From an uncultured Anaerolineae bacterium (GTDB lineage: Bacteria > Chloroflexota > Anaerolineae > Anaerolineales > Villigracilaceae), in assembly GCA_903910795.1 (NCBI GenBank), contig CAIWAX010000334.1:1-35013 (forward strand): a stretch of 35,013 nt of DNA, given 5' to 3'. Below the pieces are notes generated by a model. It was not told the DNA's origin and did no database searches. It saw only the letters and a program-made list of their open reading frames with translations. The position numbers and the translations under genes are program-made. Each line of letters opens with the position of its first letter. Positions within the stretch are counted from its first letter, which is position 1. Positions 1 through 8,352 of the stretch are shown piece after piece.

Positions 1-232
1 AGGGTTCAAAGGCGAGCTTGTACTTGCCACCGCAGGCTACGTTATTTGCTTGAGCAAGGCGCAGGTTCTGAGCGTTGACGATGGTCTGGGTCTGGGTCAG
101 GGAAGAACCGGTCATCGGCTCGCTACCGACGATTTTCAGTGTTTTCGCAGGAGCAGCAGCACCCGCGCAGGAGGCCAGCAACATGCTGGCTACGATCAAA
201 ATTGAAGCTACTGCAAACAAACGTTTCGACAT
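1..232 (-). CDS. Branched-chain amino-acid ABC transporter substrate-binding lipoprotein, N-terminal part (cut by window edge)
   Basis: The ORF track misses this gene because it runs off the left edge; the plus-strand 84-aa ORF here is its shadow. The reverse complement gives an ATG at 232 preceded by AAGGAGGAAGAAG, a strong ribosome-binding site. The product opens with a lipoprotein signal peptide (MSKRLFAVAS then LLASC, lipid-accepting Cys at residue 22). It continues with KTLKIVGSEPMTGSS, the first beta strand and ligand loop typical of LivJ/Leu-Ile-Val-binding type I periplasmic proteins. About 77 residues are visible, roughly a fifth of the usual length. It lies downstream of the complete liv operon in the same direction but has its own promoter and a hairpin before it, so it is probably a second, separately controlled binding protein. 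The substrate cannot be told from this fragment. Confidence 0.85.
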   Translation of the reverse strand, partial: MSKRLFAVASILIVASMLLASCAGAAAPAKTLKIVGSEPMTGSSLTQTQTIVNAQNLRLAQANNVACGGKYKLAFEP

Positions 233-335
233 CTTCTTCCTCCTTCAGGAATTGGGGAAACAGGATTTGATATTCAACCTGTGTTATTGCCGGAATGACC
301 AAGGTCCCGGTTTACACTGGCCGAATTGAACGAAA

Positions 336-364
336 ATCTTACAATCAATCGGCGAAAAGGTCAA
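336..364 (-). promoter_or_regulatory. Sigma70-type promoter for the second binding-protein gene
   Basis: On the minus strand TTGACC (359-364) is followed after exactly 17 bp by TAAGAT (336-341). The -35 matches 5 of 6 consensus bases and the -10 matches 4 of 6. Transcription would start near 328 and give a leader of about 95 nt before the ATG at 232. The remainder of the 233-543 gap holds the hairpin at 433-478 and nothing else that I recognise. Confidence 0.5.
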
Positions 365-432
365 GAGGGAATAGTCCTTTTTTTTGGACGACTTCACTTT
401 TTCTTATAAGGATTTGTGCTTATATTATGAAA

Positions 433-478
433 ACTGATAGATAGTAAGGAGTACGAACCTTATTATCTATCTATCAGT
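433..478 (-). terminator. Long AT-rich inverted repeat after livF, probable operon terminator
   Basis: ACTGATAGATAGTAAGG (433-449) pairs with CCTTATTATCTATCTATCAGT (458-478) around an 8-nt loop. The right arm has one extra TATC unit and one mismatch. It lies 66 bp beyond the livF stop. In the minus direction only a short TTT follows, so as an intrinsic terminator it is imperfect. Its place between livF and the next gene's promoter makes a terminator the best reading. A mobile repeat unit or RNA-stability hairpin is possible. Confidence 0.5.
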
Positions 479-543
479 AACACAAACCAATGCCATTAGT
501 TCCTCGAAAGTTTTGACGAAAATTAAGAAAACAGGTTGTGGAG

Positions 544-1254
544 CTAATGCCCTCCCAGATAGGCTTCAATGACGCTCTTGTCTTCAAGTAAATCATCACC
601 AGTGCCCTGCATCACAATCTTACCGGTTTCCAGTACGTAGGCTCGATCTGCGATCGCCAGGGCCATTTGGGCATTTTGTTCAACCAGCAGGATACTGGTG
701 CCCTGTTCGTTGATATCCTGAATGATGTCGAAAATTTGTTCCACGAGTAACGGTGAGAGACCCATGGATGGTTCATCCAGTAAGAGCAGGGTTGGGTGTG
801 CCATTAAGCCACGCGCGATCGCGAGCATTTGCTGTTCGCCGCCTGAGAGGGTGCCGCTGAGCTGGTTGCGGCGCTCGCGCAGGCGCGGAAAACGATCGAA
901 AACGGATTCAACATCACGTTTGATCACGGCCCGATCCTTCTGCGTGTAGGCGCCCATTTCCAGGTTTTCCCAGACAGCCATGCGCCCGAAAATTTTCCTG
1001 CCCTCGGGTACCTGGATAATGCCTTTACGGACGATATCCTGGGGGGGTGTTTGCTGGATTTCCTGCCCATCGAAAGAGATTTTCCCTTCCCTGGGGCGCA
1101 GAATTCCAGAGATGGTGTTGAGGGTGGTTGATTTTCCGGCTCCGTTGGCGCCAATCAAGGCCACAATCTCGCCCTTTTCGACTGAAAAATGAATACCCTG
1201 CAGGGCGTGAATGGCGCCGTAATAAACTTGTAGGTTTTCAATTGATAATAGCAT
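544..1254 (-). CDS. livF: Branched-chain amino-acid ABC transporter ATP-binding protein LivF
   Basis: This is one of the two cytoplasmic ATPases that power uptake of leucine, isoleucine and valine (or related amino acids) through the LivHM permease. The 236-aa product has the full ABC set: Walker A GANGAGKST, signature LSGGEQQ, Walker B LLLLDEPSMG, and the switch histidine position taken by VEQ, as is usual in LivF. The ending EAYLGGH is the typical LivF tail. The length is normal. The ATG at 1254 lies inside the last codons of livG (17-nt overlap), showing translational coupling. It is the last gene of the livJHMGF cluster. Real substrate specificity is set by the binding protein, so leucine-type amino acids are a family-level guess. 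Confidence 0.95.
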   Translation of the reverse strand: MLLSIENLQVYYGAIHALQGIHFSVEKGEIVALIGANGAGKSTTLNTISGILRPREGKISFDGQEIQQTPPQDIVRKGIIQVPEGRKIFGRMAVWENLEMGAYTQKDRAVIKRDVESVFDRFPRLRERRNQLSGTLSGGEQQMLAIARGLMAHPTLLLLDEPSMGLSPLLVEQIFDIIQDINEQGTSILLVEQNAQMALAIADRAYVLETGKIVMQGTGDDLLEDKSVIEAYLGGH

Positions 1255-2086
1255 GTCGCTGTTTCTTCCGTAATTGATATTTTTTTGTCAAGGAACTGCC
1301 GCCTGGGCCCAGATAGGCTTCGATCACTTTCTGGTTGGATTGAATTTCCCTGGGTTTCCCTTCTGCGATCTTGGTACCATAATCTAGAACAGTGATTTGA
1401 TCGGAAATATCCATGACAACGCGCATGTCGTGTTCGATCAATAGAATGGTGATCCCCAATTCATCCCGTAGACTGCGAATAAAATGTGTCATTTTATCGG
1501 TTTCCTGCGGGTTCATTCCAGCGGTTGGTTCGTCCAATAGAAGCAATCTGGGCTTATTCGCCAGCGCCCGGGCTATTTCCAGACGGCGCTGCGCGCCGTA
1601 AGGCAGGTTGCGCGCCAGGTGGTCTCCGAGACCTTCCAATCCGACAAACTTTAATAAGCGCCGGCCCTCTTCAATGGCAATTTTCTCTTCATTTTGCTCG
1701 CGGCGGGTCGAAATAATTGCATCCATCCAGTTGGCTGTAAAGCGCGGATATTGACCGACAATAATGTTTTCTATGGCAGTCATATCTGCGAATAAACGGA
1801 TATTTTGGTACGTTCGGGCAATCCCGAAAGAAGCGACTGAGTAAGTTTGTTCTCCCTGGATTTGTTGGCCGTAAAATATGATTTGCCCGTGTTCTGGTTT
1901 GTAGTAACCGGAAATACAGTTGAAAAGGGTGGTTTTTCCTGCGCCGTTTGGCCCAATGATACTTGCAATCGCGCCTTCCGGTACGCTCAGGTTAACAGCA
2001 TTTACGGCAGTCAAACCGCCAAAAATTTTCGATACTTTTTGGGTTTCTATACAGACTTGCATACCGAGCTTATGGGTACTTTCCAT
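1238..2086 (-). CDS. livG: Branched-chain amino-acid ABC transporter ATP-binding protein LivG
   Basis: This is the partner ATPase of LivF on the inner face of the membrane. The 282-aa product shows Walker A GPNGAGKTT, an LPYGAQRRLEIARAL signature region, Walker B LLLLDEPTAGMNP and the switch IEHDM. The NPQET segment after Walker B and the EAYLG close to the end are LivG marks. The ATG at 2086 is preceded by AAGGGGAAATAGCC, a usable ribosome-binding site, and follows the livM stop by a few bases. A second Met at residue 9 is a possible start. The protein continues about 18 residues past EAYLG with a basic tail (KKYQLRKKQRH), a little longer than common LivG. It overlaps livF. Confidence 0.95.
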   Translation of the reverse strand: MESTHKLGMQVCIETQKVSKIFGGLTAVNAVNLSVPEGAIASIIGPNGAGKTTLFNCISGYYKPEHGQIIFYGQQIQGEQTYSVASFGIARTYQNIRLFADMTAIENIIVGQYPRFTANWMDAIISTRREQNEEKIAIEEGRRLLKFVGLEGLGDHLARNLPYGAQRRLEIARALANKPRLLLLDEPTAGMNPQETDKMTHFIRSLRDELGITILLIEHDMRVVMDISDQITVLDYGTKIAEGKPREIQSNQKVIEAYLGPGGSSLTKKYQLRKKQRHAIIN

Positions 2087-2088
2087 GG

Positions 2089-3693
2089 CTATTTCCCCTT
2101 ACCGGGTGGTGTGTTTGTTTCAAGGTTGCCGGGGTGCGAGGCTGGATCGGTGGATGAGCGTTGATCTGCCGTAAATTTTTCCAAAACCGGCCGTTTGGCG
2201 GGCAGGAATCCCTCCGGTCTTAATCTCATCATCACGATCAATAGAATACCGAAAACCAACATGCGATAATTTTCAATTTCGCGCAATATTTCCGGCAGCC
2301 CTTTCAGCGCGAAAGCACCCAGGAAAATACCCGGAATGTTTCCAATTCCGCCAACGATTACAAGGCAGATGACATTGATTGCCACCATTAATTGATGATC
2401 ATCCGGGCCGGTGAACTGGTTGCGTGAGGCAAACAGGGCGCCTGCCAGGCCGGCAATCGCAGCGCTCAGCGCCAGCGCCAGCAGTTTGGAAACGAAGGCG
2501 TTGATTCCGGTGGCCCGCGCGACTGTTTCATCCAGGTTGATCGCTACCCAGGCTTTGCCGGTATGCGAGTTTTGCAGGCGATAAGCCAGGAAACTGACCA
2601 CCAGCACCGCAATGATGATGATGTACATGAAATCCACATCTGTGTTGAAAGAACTTCCGAAGAGCGTTGGGCCGCCAACATCGTGAACCCCACGCGGCCC
2701 GCCGGTAAACGTGGTGAGTAAATCGCTCTTCAACAGGATGCGGATGATCTCTGAAAAACCTAGCGTAACAATTGCCAGGTAGTCACCACGCAGATTCAGG
2801 ATCGGCAGGCCGATCAAGAGCCCTGAAATCCCGGCCACAACAATACCCAGTGCGAGCGCAATCCAGAAGTTCCACAACAAGTTGTGCGGAACCGGGGCAG
2901 TCAGCAGCGCAAATGTGTATGCGCCAATCGCAAAGAAGGCTACATATCCAATCACTAATTGCCCGGCCCACCCGGTGATAATGTTTAATCCCAGGCCGAG
3001 GATGATATAGATGCCAACTGTGCCGAAGACGTAGTTCCAATACCCACCCCAGGTGCGCGGCAGAATAATTAATGCGATTGCCACGATCAGGTAAAAACCA
3101 TAACGGGCATATTTGTTATTGAGCAAATCAGAAATTCGCTGAGAGTGAACTGTTTCGCTGATCGAACCAGAAGTATTCTCAATCATGGTTCTTATTTTTT
3201 GGCTTGTACGTACTTCCACCGCCACAAGCGCAGATAGAAAACTTGAAAGGGTCATCACTCCGAACAGCGCCAGGGCACCCAAAGTTGGGTTCTGGTTAAA
3301 AGTGAACATGGAAATTGATTCTGGCGATACCGATACCAGGTAAGCGCGCACATCGATATGGTTTGCAGCCACACTGCCAAAGATGAAGCCTGTCACAGCC
3401 GCGCAGAGGCCGCAGATGGCACCGGCGGAAAGACCCGCAAGCACTGCATCTTTGACGCTGTCGGGCCCATACAGCGGCCGTTTGGCTGCACTGACGCCGC
3501 ACCAGACTCCAACCAAAATCATGAAAATAACGAAATAAATCAAATCTGGCATTCCTGAAATACTTGGATTGCCCAGAATTTTGCCAATTAATTCTGCTCC
3601 GATGACCGTAAAGCCAATCAGGAACATCATCACCATGATGATCCCAAATATGGTCCCAGTTTGGATTCCATTTCGTACAGGCGAAGTTCTCAT
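2089..3693 (-). CDS. livM: Branched-chain amino-acid ABC transporter permease LivM with long N-terminal membrane extension
   Basis: This is a membrane subunit of the amino-acid importer. The canonical LivM core begins near residue 205 with YGFYLIVAIALIILP and continues through LGLNIITGWAGQLVIGYVAFFAIGAYTFALL, the GDYLAIVTLGFSEIIR loop and GGIGNIPGIFLGA, which is the EAA-type coupling loop. At 534 aa it is far longer than the usual 300-420. The first roughly 200 residues hold about four extra hydrophobic segments (e.g. TIFGIIMVMMFLIGF, DLIYFVIFMILVGVW). They are followed by a polar stretch (QKIRTMIENTSGSISETV) before the core. The reading frame is open and in operon, so this is not an assembly fusion by any sign I can see. 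Its ATG overlaps the livH stop as ATGA. Confidence 0.92.
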   Translation of the reverse strand: MRTSPVRNGIQTGTIFGIIMVMMFLIGFTVIGAELIGKILGNPSISGMPDLIYFVIFMILVGVWCGVSAAKRPLYGPDSVKDAVLAGLSAGAICGLCAAVTGFIFGSVAANHIDVRAYLVSVSPESISMFTFNQNPTLGALALFGVMTLSSFLSALVAVEVRTSQKIRTMIENTSGSISETVHSQRISDLLNNKYARYGFYLIVAIALIILPRTWGGYWNYVFGTVGIYIILGLGLNIITGWAGQLVIGYVAFFAIGAYTFALLTAPVPHNLLWNFWIALALGIVVAGISGLLIGLPILNLRGDYLAIVTLGFSEIIRILLKSDLLTTFTGGPRGVHDVGGPTLFGSSFNTDVDFMYIIIIAVLVVSFLAYRLQNSHTGKAWVAINLDETVARATGINAFVSKLLALALSAAIAGLAGALFASRNQFTGPDDHQLMVAINVICLVIVGGIGNIPGIFLGAFALKGLPEILREIENYRMLVFGILLIVMMRLRPEGFLPAKRPVLEKFTADQRSSTDPASHPGNLETNTPPGKGK

Positions 3694-4796
3694 AGTTTTT
3701 CCTCAGACAGTTTTTCGCCCAAAATACCAGATGGTCGGACGATCAATACCAGTACCAGGATCGAAAATGCGATCACATCTTTGAGTTGGAAGTCGATGCC
3801 GAGAGCTGCCGGGCCAATCGATTCTATGATTCCAAGGAACATGCCGCCCAACATCGCACCGGGGATGTTCCCAATACCTCCCATGACTGCGGCAGTAAAC
3901 GCTTTAATACCAGGCAGAAAACCAATATAGTGATTCACCAGCCCCATGTGGATATCCCACATCACGCCTGCGGCTCCAGCCAGCACACCGCTGATGATGA
4001 ATGTCTTGCTGATGACATCGTCAACATCCACACCCATCAGGGATGCAGTATTTTTATCCTGGGCCACAGCCCGCATGGCGCGCCCCAGCTTGGAGCGCTG
4101 CACGACTAAATAGAGGCCGATCATTAGCAGTGCGGAGAGAACCAGGGAAAAGACACCTGTGTAAGGAATGAGGACGGGATTTCCGCTGACCATCCAGGTC
4201 CAACCTGCACCGCGATCCAAAATGTCGGGGTTGATGACATTTTTACGAGTTGGCCCGAAAAGCAGCATGGCCAGGTTTTGCAGGAATATCGATGCGCCAA
4301 TGGCTGTGATCAGCAGGATCAGACGAGGCGCCTTTCGCAGGGGGCGATACGCAATTTTTTCCAGCAGGTAACCCGCCAGGGCAGATACAGAAATGCCGGC
4401 AGTAAACGCCAGGATGATTGAAACGATTGGATAAGCATTTAGAAAGTTCAGGTTTGGGTTGGCGGAGGTTGGCATTGGGATAAAGCGCAAAAGTTCCAAC
4501 ATGAAATAACCGCCGAAGGCCCCCAGCATCATTACTTCACCATGTGCAAAATTAATCATAAACATGATGCCGTATACCAGGGTATAACCGATTGCGATCA
4601 GCGCGTACATGCCTCCCAGGATCAAACCAGAAAGCCCAAATCGCACCCAGGTATCGGCGCTAAAATTATGCTGAACTACGATAACGGAATAAAGTTGCCA
4701 TGCTAAAAAGATGGCAATAATGACTCCAACGATTGGTCGGATATAGCGGCTCACGCGCAAGAGCAGCGGAAAACGGGGGGAACTCTTATTTTCCAT
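3690..4796 (-). CDS. livH: Branched-chain amino-acid ABC transporter permease LivH
   Basis: This is the second permease subunit. The 368-aa product contains the LivH hallmark LILGGMYALIAIGYTLVYG followed by MINFAHGEVMMLGAF, and the coupling loop GGIGNIPGAMLGG. About 45 residues, including one hydrophobic segment (YIRPIVGVIIAIFLAWQLY), precede the canonical core, so it is longer than the common 290-310 aa. The last four bases overlap livM (ATGA), a strong sign of coupled translation. A hairpin separates it from livJ upstream. Annotation as part of a hydrophobic or branched-chain amino-acid importer is secure. The exact substrate is not. Confidence 0.94.
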   Translation of the reverse strand: MENKSSPRFPLLLRVSRYIRPIVGVIIAIFLAWQLYSVIVVQHNFSADTWVRFGLSGLILGGMYALIAIGYTLVYGIMFMINFAHGEVMMLGAFGGYFMLELLRFIPMPTSANPNLNFLNAYPIVSIILAFTAGISVSALAGYLLEKIAYRPLRKAPRLILLITAIGASIFLQNLAMLLFGPTRKNVINPDILDRGAGWTWMVSGNPVLIPYTGVFSLVLSALLMIGLYLVVQRSKLGRAMRAVAQDKNTASLMGVDVDDVISKTFIISGVLAGAAGVMWDIHMGLVNHYIGFLPGIKAFTAAVMGGIGNIPGAMLGGMFLGIIESIGPAALGIDFQLKDVIAFSILVLVLIVRPSGILGEKLSEEKL

Positions 4797-4823
4797 AAAA
4801 ATAACGCCTGTATTCTGAATTTA

Positions 4824-4863
4824 TTGGGGATTGCCGGACCTTTTTGGGCACGACAATCCCCAA
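4824..4863 (-). promoter_or_regulatory. Perfect 10-bp inverted repeat between livJ and livH
   Basis: TTGGGGATTG (4824-4833) and CAATCCCCAA (4854-4863) form a perfect 10-bp stem around a 20-nt loop. It lies in the 130-bp gap after the binding-protein gene, the only sizeable gap in the operon. No T-run follows in the minus direction. Such hairpins commonly protect the 3' end of the abundant binding-protein message or attenuate transcription into the permease genes. That role is inference. Confidence 0.6.
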
Positions 4864-4926
4864 ACATACCTCTGCCCAAATCTTATAAAAGAAGAAGGCA
4901 GGTCTTAACTGGATCAGGATTGAGCC

Positions 4927-6120
4927 TTACTTGGTTGCAGCAACCCATTGGCCGTTCTTGACGACATAGAAAACCGGGCCGGAAGCATTGCATTCGCCAT
5001 TTGCCTGGCAGGTGATCACACCAGCGATGCCCTGGTATTGTTTCAAACTGCGAACCGCGGCAACCAGCGCTCCACGTGGGATATAGATATTGTCGCCGCT
5101 TACAACCGCGACATTCTTGATGGCGGTGATCAGAGCTCCAACCGCGTCATAAGAGTTCCAGGTGTAAGCAGAAAGCACACCCGCGTCGGTACCATAGGTA
5201 TCCTTGTAAAGCTTGTTGAAAGCAATGATGGTATCGGTCGCCGGGGGAACCAGGGTGGCGGAATACACGCCTTCACCATTGGCGCCGGTCTTGGTCAGGA
5301 AATCCTTGCCATAAATGCCATCGCCGCCAAAGAAGATGGCTTTGGTAAGGCCAGCCTGCTTCATCTGGTTGACAAGCACGGAGGCTTCGGCGTTGTAACC
5401 GCCGTAATAAATGGCATCCGGGTTCTTGGAAGCCACGGCAGCCAGCGGCGCGCTGTAATCGGATTCACCGGGGGTGATGGCTTCAGCAGCCACGACTGTC
5501 CCGCCCAGTGCGGTGAAGTCAGCCTTGACGCCGTTCGCCAGACCCTGACCATAATCGGTGCCATCGTGCATGACAGCCAGGTTCTTGACCTTCAGTGTGG
5601 TGAAGAGATAATTGGCAGCGCCCTTGGCCTGGTCGGTATCGGTGAAGGCGTTGCGGTTGAAGACCTTGGAGCCCTTGGTGGTCAGATCCGGGTTGGTGGC
5701 GGAAGGTGACAGCATCGGAACGCCAGCTTTTTCATAAATAGGCATCGCGGCGGCAGTTGCGCCAGAGAAGGCATGTCCGGCCATGGCCACAAAGGTCTGG
5801 TCAGAGACCAGCTTGTTGGCTACGGCTGCGCCGCCTTCGGCGGAAGCGTTGTCATCCTGAACAGCCAGTTCAACTTTCCAACCATTGACATCGCCAAATT
5901 TGGCAACGGCAAGTTTCATGGCGTTGGACATGTCGATTCCAAACTGGGAGTAATCTCCAGACATCGGGCCGGCATAGCCAACCTTGATGGTTTGACCCTT
6001 GGCGATGACAGCGCAGCCGAGATCGGCCTTGCAGGCATCCGGCGTTGTCGCGGCAGCCGGTCCGCAGGACGCCAGCAGCAACGCGGCGACCAACATTACA
6101 AATACAACTATTCGTTTCAT
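4927..6120 (-). CDS. livJ: Branched-chain amino-acid ABC transporter substrate-binding lipoprotein LivJ
   Basis: This is the extracytoplasmic receptor that captures the amino acid and delivers it to LivHM. I place the start at the ATG at 6120, preceded by AAGGAGAAAGAG. The longer ORF reads through the kynU-livJ gap and has no signal peptide at its front. From that start the 397-aa protein begins MKRIVVFVMLVA and has a lipobox LLASC. The type I periplasmic-binding fold follows: IKVGYAGPMSGDYSQFG, then VANKLVSDQTFVAMAGHAFSGAT, PMLSPSATNPDLT and YYGGYNAEASVLVNQM. The length is normal. It is first of the transporter genes, 71 bp after kynU. A small stem (6162-6184) lies in that gap but has no T-run, so read-through from kynU is plausible. 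Confidence 0.93.
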   Translation of the reverse strand: MKRIVVFVMLVAALLLASCGPAAATTPDACKADLGCAVIAKGQTIKVGYAGPMSGDYSQFGIDMSNAMKLAVAKFGDVNGWKVELAVQDDNASAEGGAAVANKLVSDQTFVAMAGHAFSGATAAAMPIYEKAGVPMLSPSATNPDLTTKGSKVFNRNAFTDTDQAKGAANYLFTTLKVKNLAVMHDGTDYGQGLANGVKADFTALGGTVVAAEAITPGESDYSAPLAAVASKNPDAIYYGGYNAEASVLVNQMKQAGLTKAIFFGGDGIYGKDFLTKTGANGEGVYSATLVPPATDTIIAFNKLYKDTYGTDAGVLSAYTWNSYDAVGALITAIKNVAVVSGDNIYIPRGALVAAVRSLKQYQGIAGVITCQANGECNASGPVFYVVKNGQWVAATK

Positions 6121-6191
6121 CTCTTTCTCCTTGAAAAAATATTGGTTAACAGGATGTTCTCCACGAAGCCAATCGAGCTTCGCGAAAGTTC

Positions 6192-7460
6192 CTAGGTAAC
6201 GCTCAATCGGGTTGCAGGAAAACGTAAGTACCGTTTTTCTGTAATTACGCGTTCGATGCGGTTCACAACCTCCCAAACATCATGAAAAGAGGTGTACATG
6301 GGTGCTAATCCCAGCCGGATGTTATCGGGTTCGCGGAAATCCGGGATGACATTCATTTCTTCAATCAAAGCCCGGTTGATCTGATATGCATCTGGGTGGC
6401 GGAGGCTGACATGTGAGCCGCGTTGTTCAACCTCGCGCGGTGTGCCCAGGCTGAAACCCAGCGGCGCGAGATTTGCATCGAAAAGCGCCATCAGGTAATT
6501 GGAAAGTTGGATGGATTTTGCCCGAAGAGGTTGAATGCCGGCTTCCAACATCAGATCGACACCTGGCTCCATCGCCAGAACTGACAGGACTGGGGGAGTG
6601 CCGCACAAAAAGCGTTGAATCCCTTGCGCGGGAGTGTACCCCAGTTCAAAACTGAAAGGCGCTCGTTCTCCAAACCAACCCCAAATGGGGCTAAGCGCTT
6701 CTTTTTGTAGTCCATTGCGCACATATAAGAAAGCTGGCGCACCTGGGCCGCCGTTCAAATATTTATAGGTGCAGCCTGTCGCAAAATCTGCGTTCCAGTC
6801 ATCCAGTTCCACTGGAACCGAACCAACCGAGTGACTCAGATCCCACAACACCAGCGCCCCTTTTTGATGGGCGTATTGGGTGATGGTTTTGGCATCATAC
6901 ATATAACCGCTCTTGAAAACCACATGCGATAGGGCTACCAGGGCTGTGTTTGAATCGATCGCATCCAAAACAGTTTGTGTATCCACGCGCAACCCATCCG
7001 CCGGTTCCAGCATTTGGATGGTGTGTTTCCCACCCAATACATGGCTGCAACCCTGAAGCATGTAGAGATCAGAAGGAAAGTTTAAAGTATCGGTAATAAT
7101 CTTTTTTCGTTCAGGCCTTAACATTAAAGCTGACATCGCCAGTTTGTAGAGGTTGACGGTTGTCGAATCGCTGACTGCCACCTGTCCATGGTCAGCGCCA
7201 ACCAGCCCGGCGATTTTTTCACCCACTCGAATGGGTGCTTCAAACCAACCCTGTCCCCATGAACGGATCAGGTTTTCGCCCCATTCTTTCATGATGATTT
7301 CATTGACTCGCTGCGAGGTTGCCAGAGGCAGCCTTCCCAGAGAATTGCCATCCATGTAGATCATGTCTTGATCAGAGATAAAAAAACGATCACGATAGGA
7401 TGCTAATTTATCCTGTCTATCCAGGGATTTTGCAAAATCAGGCGAAGAATCAAAACTCAT
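6192..7460 (-). CDS. kynU: Kynureninase
   Basis: This is a PLP-dependent enzyme that cleaves L-kynurenine to anthranilate and L-alanine (tryptophan catabolism), cytoplasmic. The sequence matches the family along its length: YMDGNSLGRLP near the N-terminus, LIRSWGQGWFEAP, VSDSTTVNLYKL, DTLNFPSDLYM, LWDLSHSVGSVPVELD, then the PLP-lysine motif CTYKYLNGGPG with Lys233, and IWGWFGERAPFSFE. I chose the ATG at 7460 (GAAAGG about 10 nt before) over a TTG at 7496 that has no ribosome-binding site and overlaps the previous stop as TTGA. That gives 422 aa, normal for the family. It sits between a formyltransferase gene and livJ, which hints at a shared amino-acid uptake and breakdown unit. No tryptophan dioxygenase or formamidase is in the window. 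Confidence 0.94.
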   Translation of the reverse strand: MSFDSSPDFAKSLDRQDKLASYRDRFFISDQDMIYMDGNSLGRLPLATSQRVNEIIMKEWGENLIRSWGQGWFEAPIRVGEKIAGLVGADHGQVAVSDSTTVNLYKLAMSALMLRPERKKIITDTLNFPSDLYMLQGCSHVLGGKHTIQMLEPADGLRVDTQTVLDAIDSNTALVALSHVVFKSGYMYDAKTITQYAHQKGALVLWDLSHSVGSVPVELDDWNADFATGCTYKYLNGGPGAPAFLYVRNGLQKEALSPIWGWFGERAPFSFELGYTPAQGIQRFLCGTPPVLSVLAMEPGVDLMLEAGIQPLRAKSIQLSNYLMALFDANLAPLGFSLGTPREVEQRGSHVSLRHPDAYQINRALIEEMNVIPDFREPDNIRLGLAPMYTSFHDVWEVVNRIERVITEKRYLRFPATRLSVT

Positions 7461-7492
7461 TAAGTTTGAACCTTTCAGGGGTGGAAAGAAAA

Positions 7493-8206
7493 TCAATCTG
7501 CATAGTGGGAATAAAGCCCGGCGGCGAGCCGTTGTTTGCCCTCATCCAGCAAATCGTTGGGAATAACTTTATAAGTTTCCCCAATGTTAGGATCCTGAGG
7601 AATGCGCGCAGCCTCGCCGTTAGCGATCATTTTTAATGCTTCGGCCATTAATTCTCCGGAAAGCAATGCAATCCGGTAGTTCAGGCTTTCATAAGTGTCG
7701 TGATGATAAACAGGCAGTTGGCGCTTGACGATAATATCGCCGGTATCGATGCCAGGGTCAATAAAATGGGCAGTTGCCCCCTGGGGTAGATCTTTATAGA
7801 GTGCCCAACCGACCGAAGCCGAACCGCGCAATACCGGCAGCAATCCCGGGTGGGCGTTGACAGTGGCGCGGGTGGGAATTTCGAGGATGTTTTTTTTGAT
7901 AATTCGGGTGCCGCCCAGCACAAGAATTTCTGGTTTGAGCGAAACCAGTAATTCGCTGCAAGTTGCATCATTGTGGTTCGCCACACAATAAACCGGTATT
8001 TTCTTTCCTGCAATAAGCTCGGTCAGGCGAGGCGGGGAAGGCTGGCCTTTCATGCGCTGTAAGAATTTCTCACGTTCTTCATCACCAATGGCCGAAACTT
8101 CCTGGATAATGACTGCGGGTATCAGGTTATTTTGCAGCAAGATACGCAGCATCTCGCGGCCGTATGGATGTTCTTCCAAAACCAAAAAGGCAAATTTTAG
8201 CGTCAT
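7493..8206 (-). CDS. Formyltransferase-family protein (PurN/Fmt-like catalytic domain)
   Basis: This 237-aa cytoplasmic protein has the N-terminal Rossmann-type formyltransferase domain and no Fmt C-terminal tRNA-binding domain. The catalytic triad known from PurN and Fmt is present: Asn117 and His119 in VNAHPGLLP, and Asp154 in GIDTGDI. It therefore probably moves a formyl group with 10-formyl-tetrahydrofolate. The region between the start and residue 110 is not PurN-like enough to call it purine biosynthesis, and sugar-amine formyltransferases share the same core. Its stop lies 32 bp before the chosen kynU start, so the two are likely one transcript. A role on N-formylkynurenine is tempting but only an inference from position. 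The upstream gap to 8353 is AT-rich and probably holds the promoter. Confidence 0.82.
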   Translation of the reverse strand: MTLKFAFLVLEEHPYGREMLRILLQNNLIPAVIIQEVSAIGDEEREKFLQRMKGQPSPPRLTELIAGKKIPVYCVANHNDATCSELLVSLKPEILVLGGTRIIKKNILEIPTRATVNAHPGLLPVLRGSASVGWALYKDLPQGATAHFIDPGIDTGDIIVKRQLPVYHHDTYESLNYRIALLSGELMAEALKMIANGEAARIPQDPNIGETYKVIPNDLLDEGKQRLAAGLYSHYAD

Positions 8207-8352
8207 CTTGCAGGGCTCTTTATGTGTGTGGGTACCTGTGCAATATTAAATAGTAATAAATTAAAATTGTTACGGTGACATGACGGTAAGAATTTTGTTC
8301 TATCAATACTTACTGTCTGTTTACTCTTGTGAAATAAAACACTAGCCCGTGA

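Noticed and set aside
4948-5709. 253-aa plus-strand ORF opposite livJ
   Set aside because: It is fully antisense to a clear LivJ gene and has no family resemblance; it is a shadow frame.
6162-6184. CACGAAGC/GCTTCGCG stem between kynU and livJ as a terminator
   Set aside because: The stem is short, contains a G-U pair and has no T-run in the direction of transcription; read-through seems likely.
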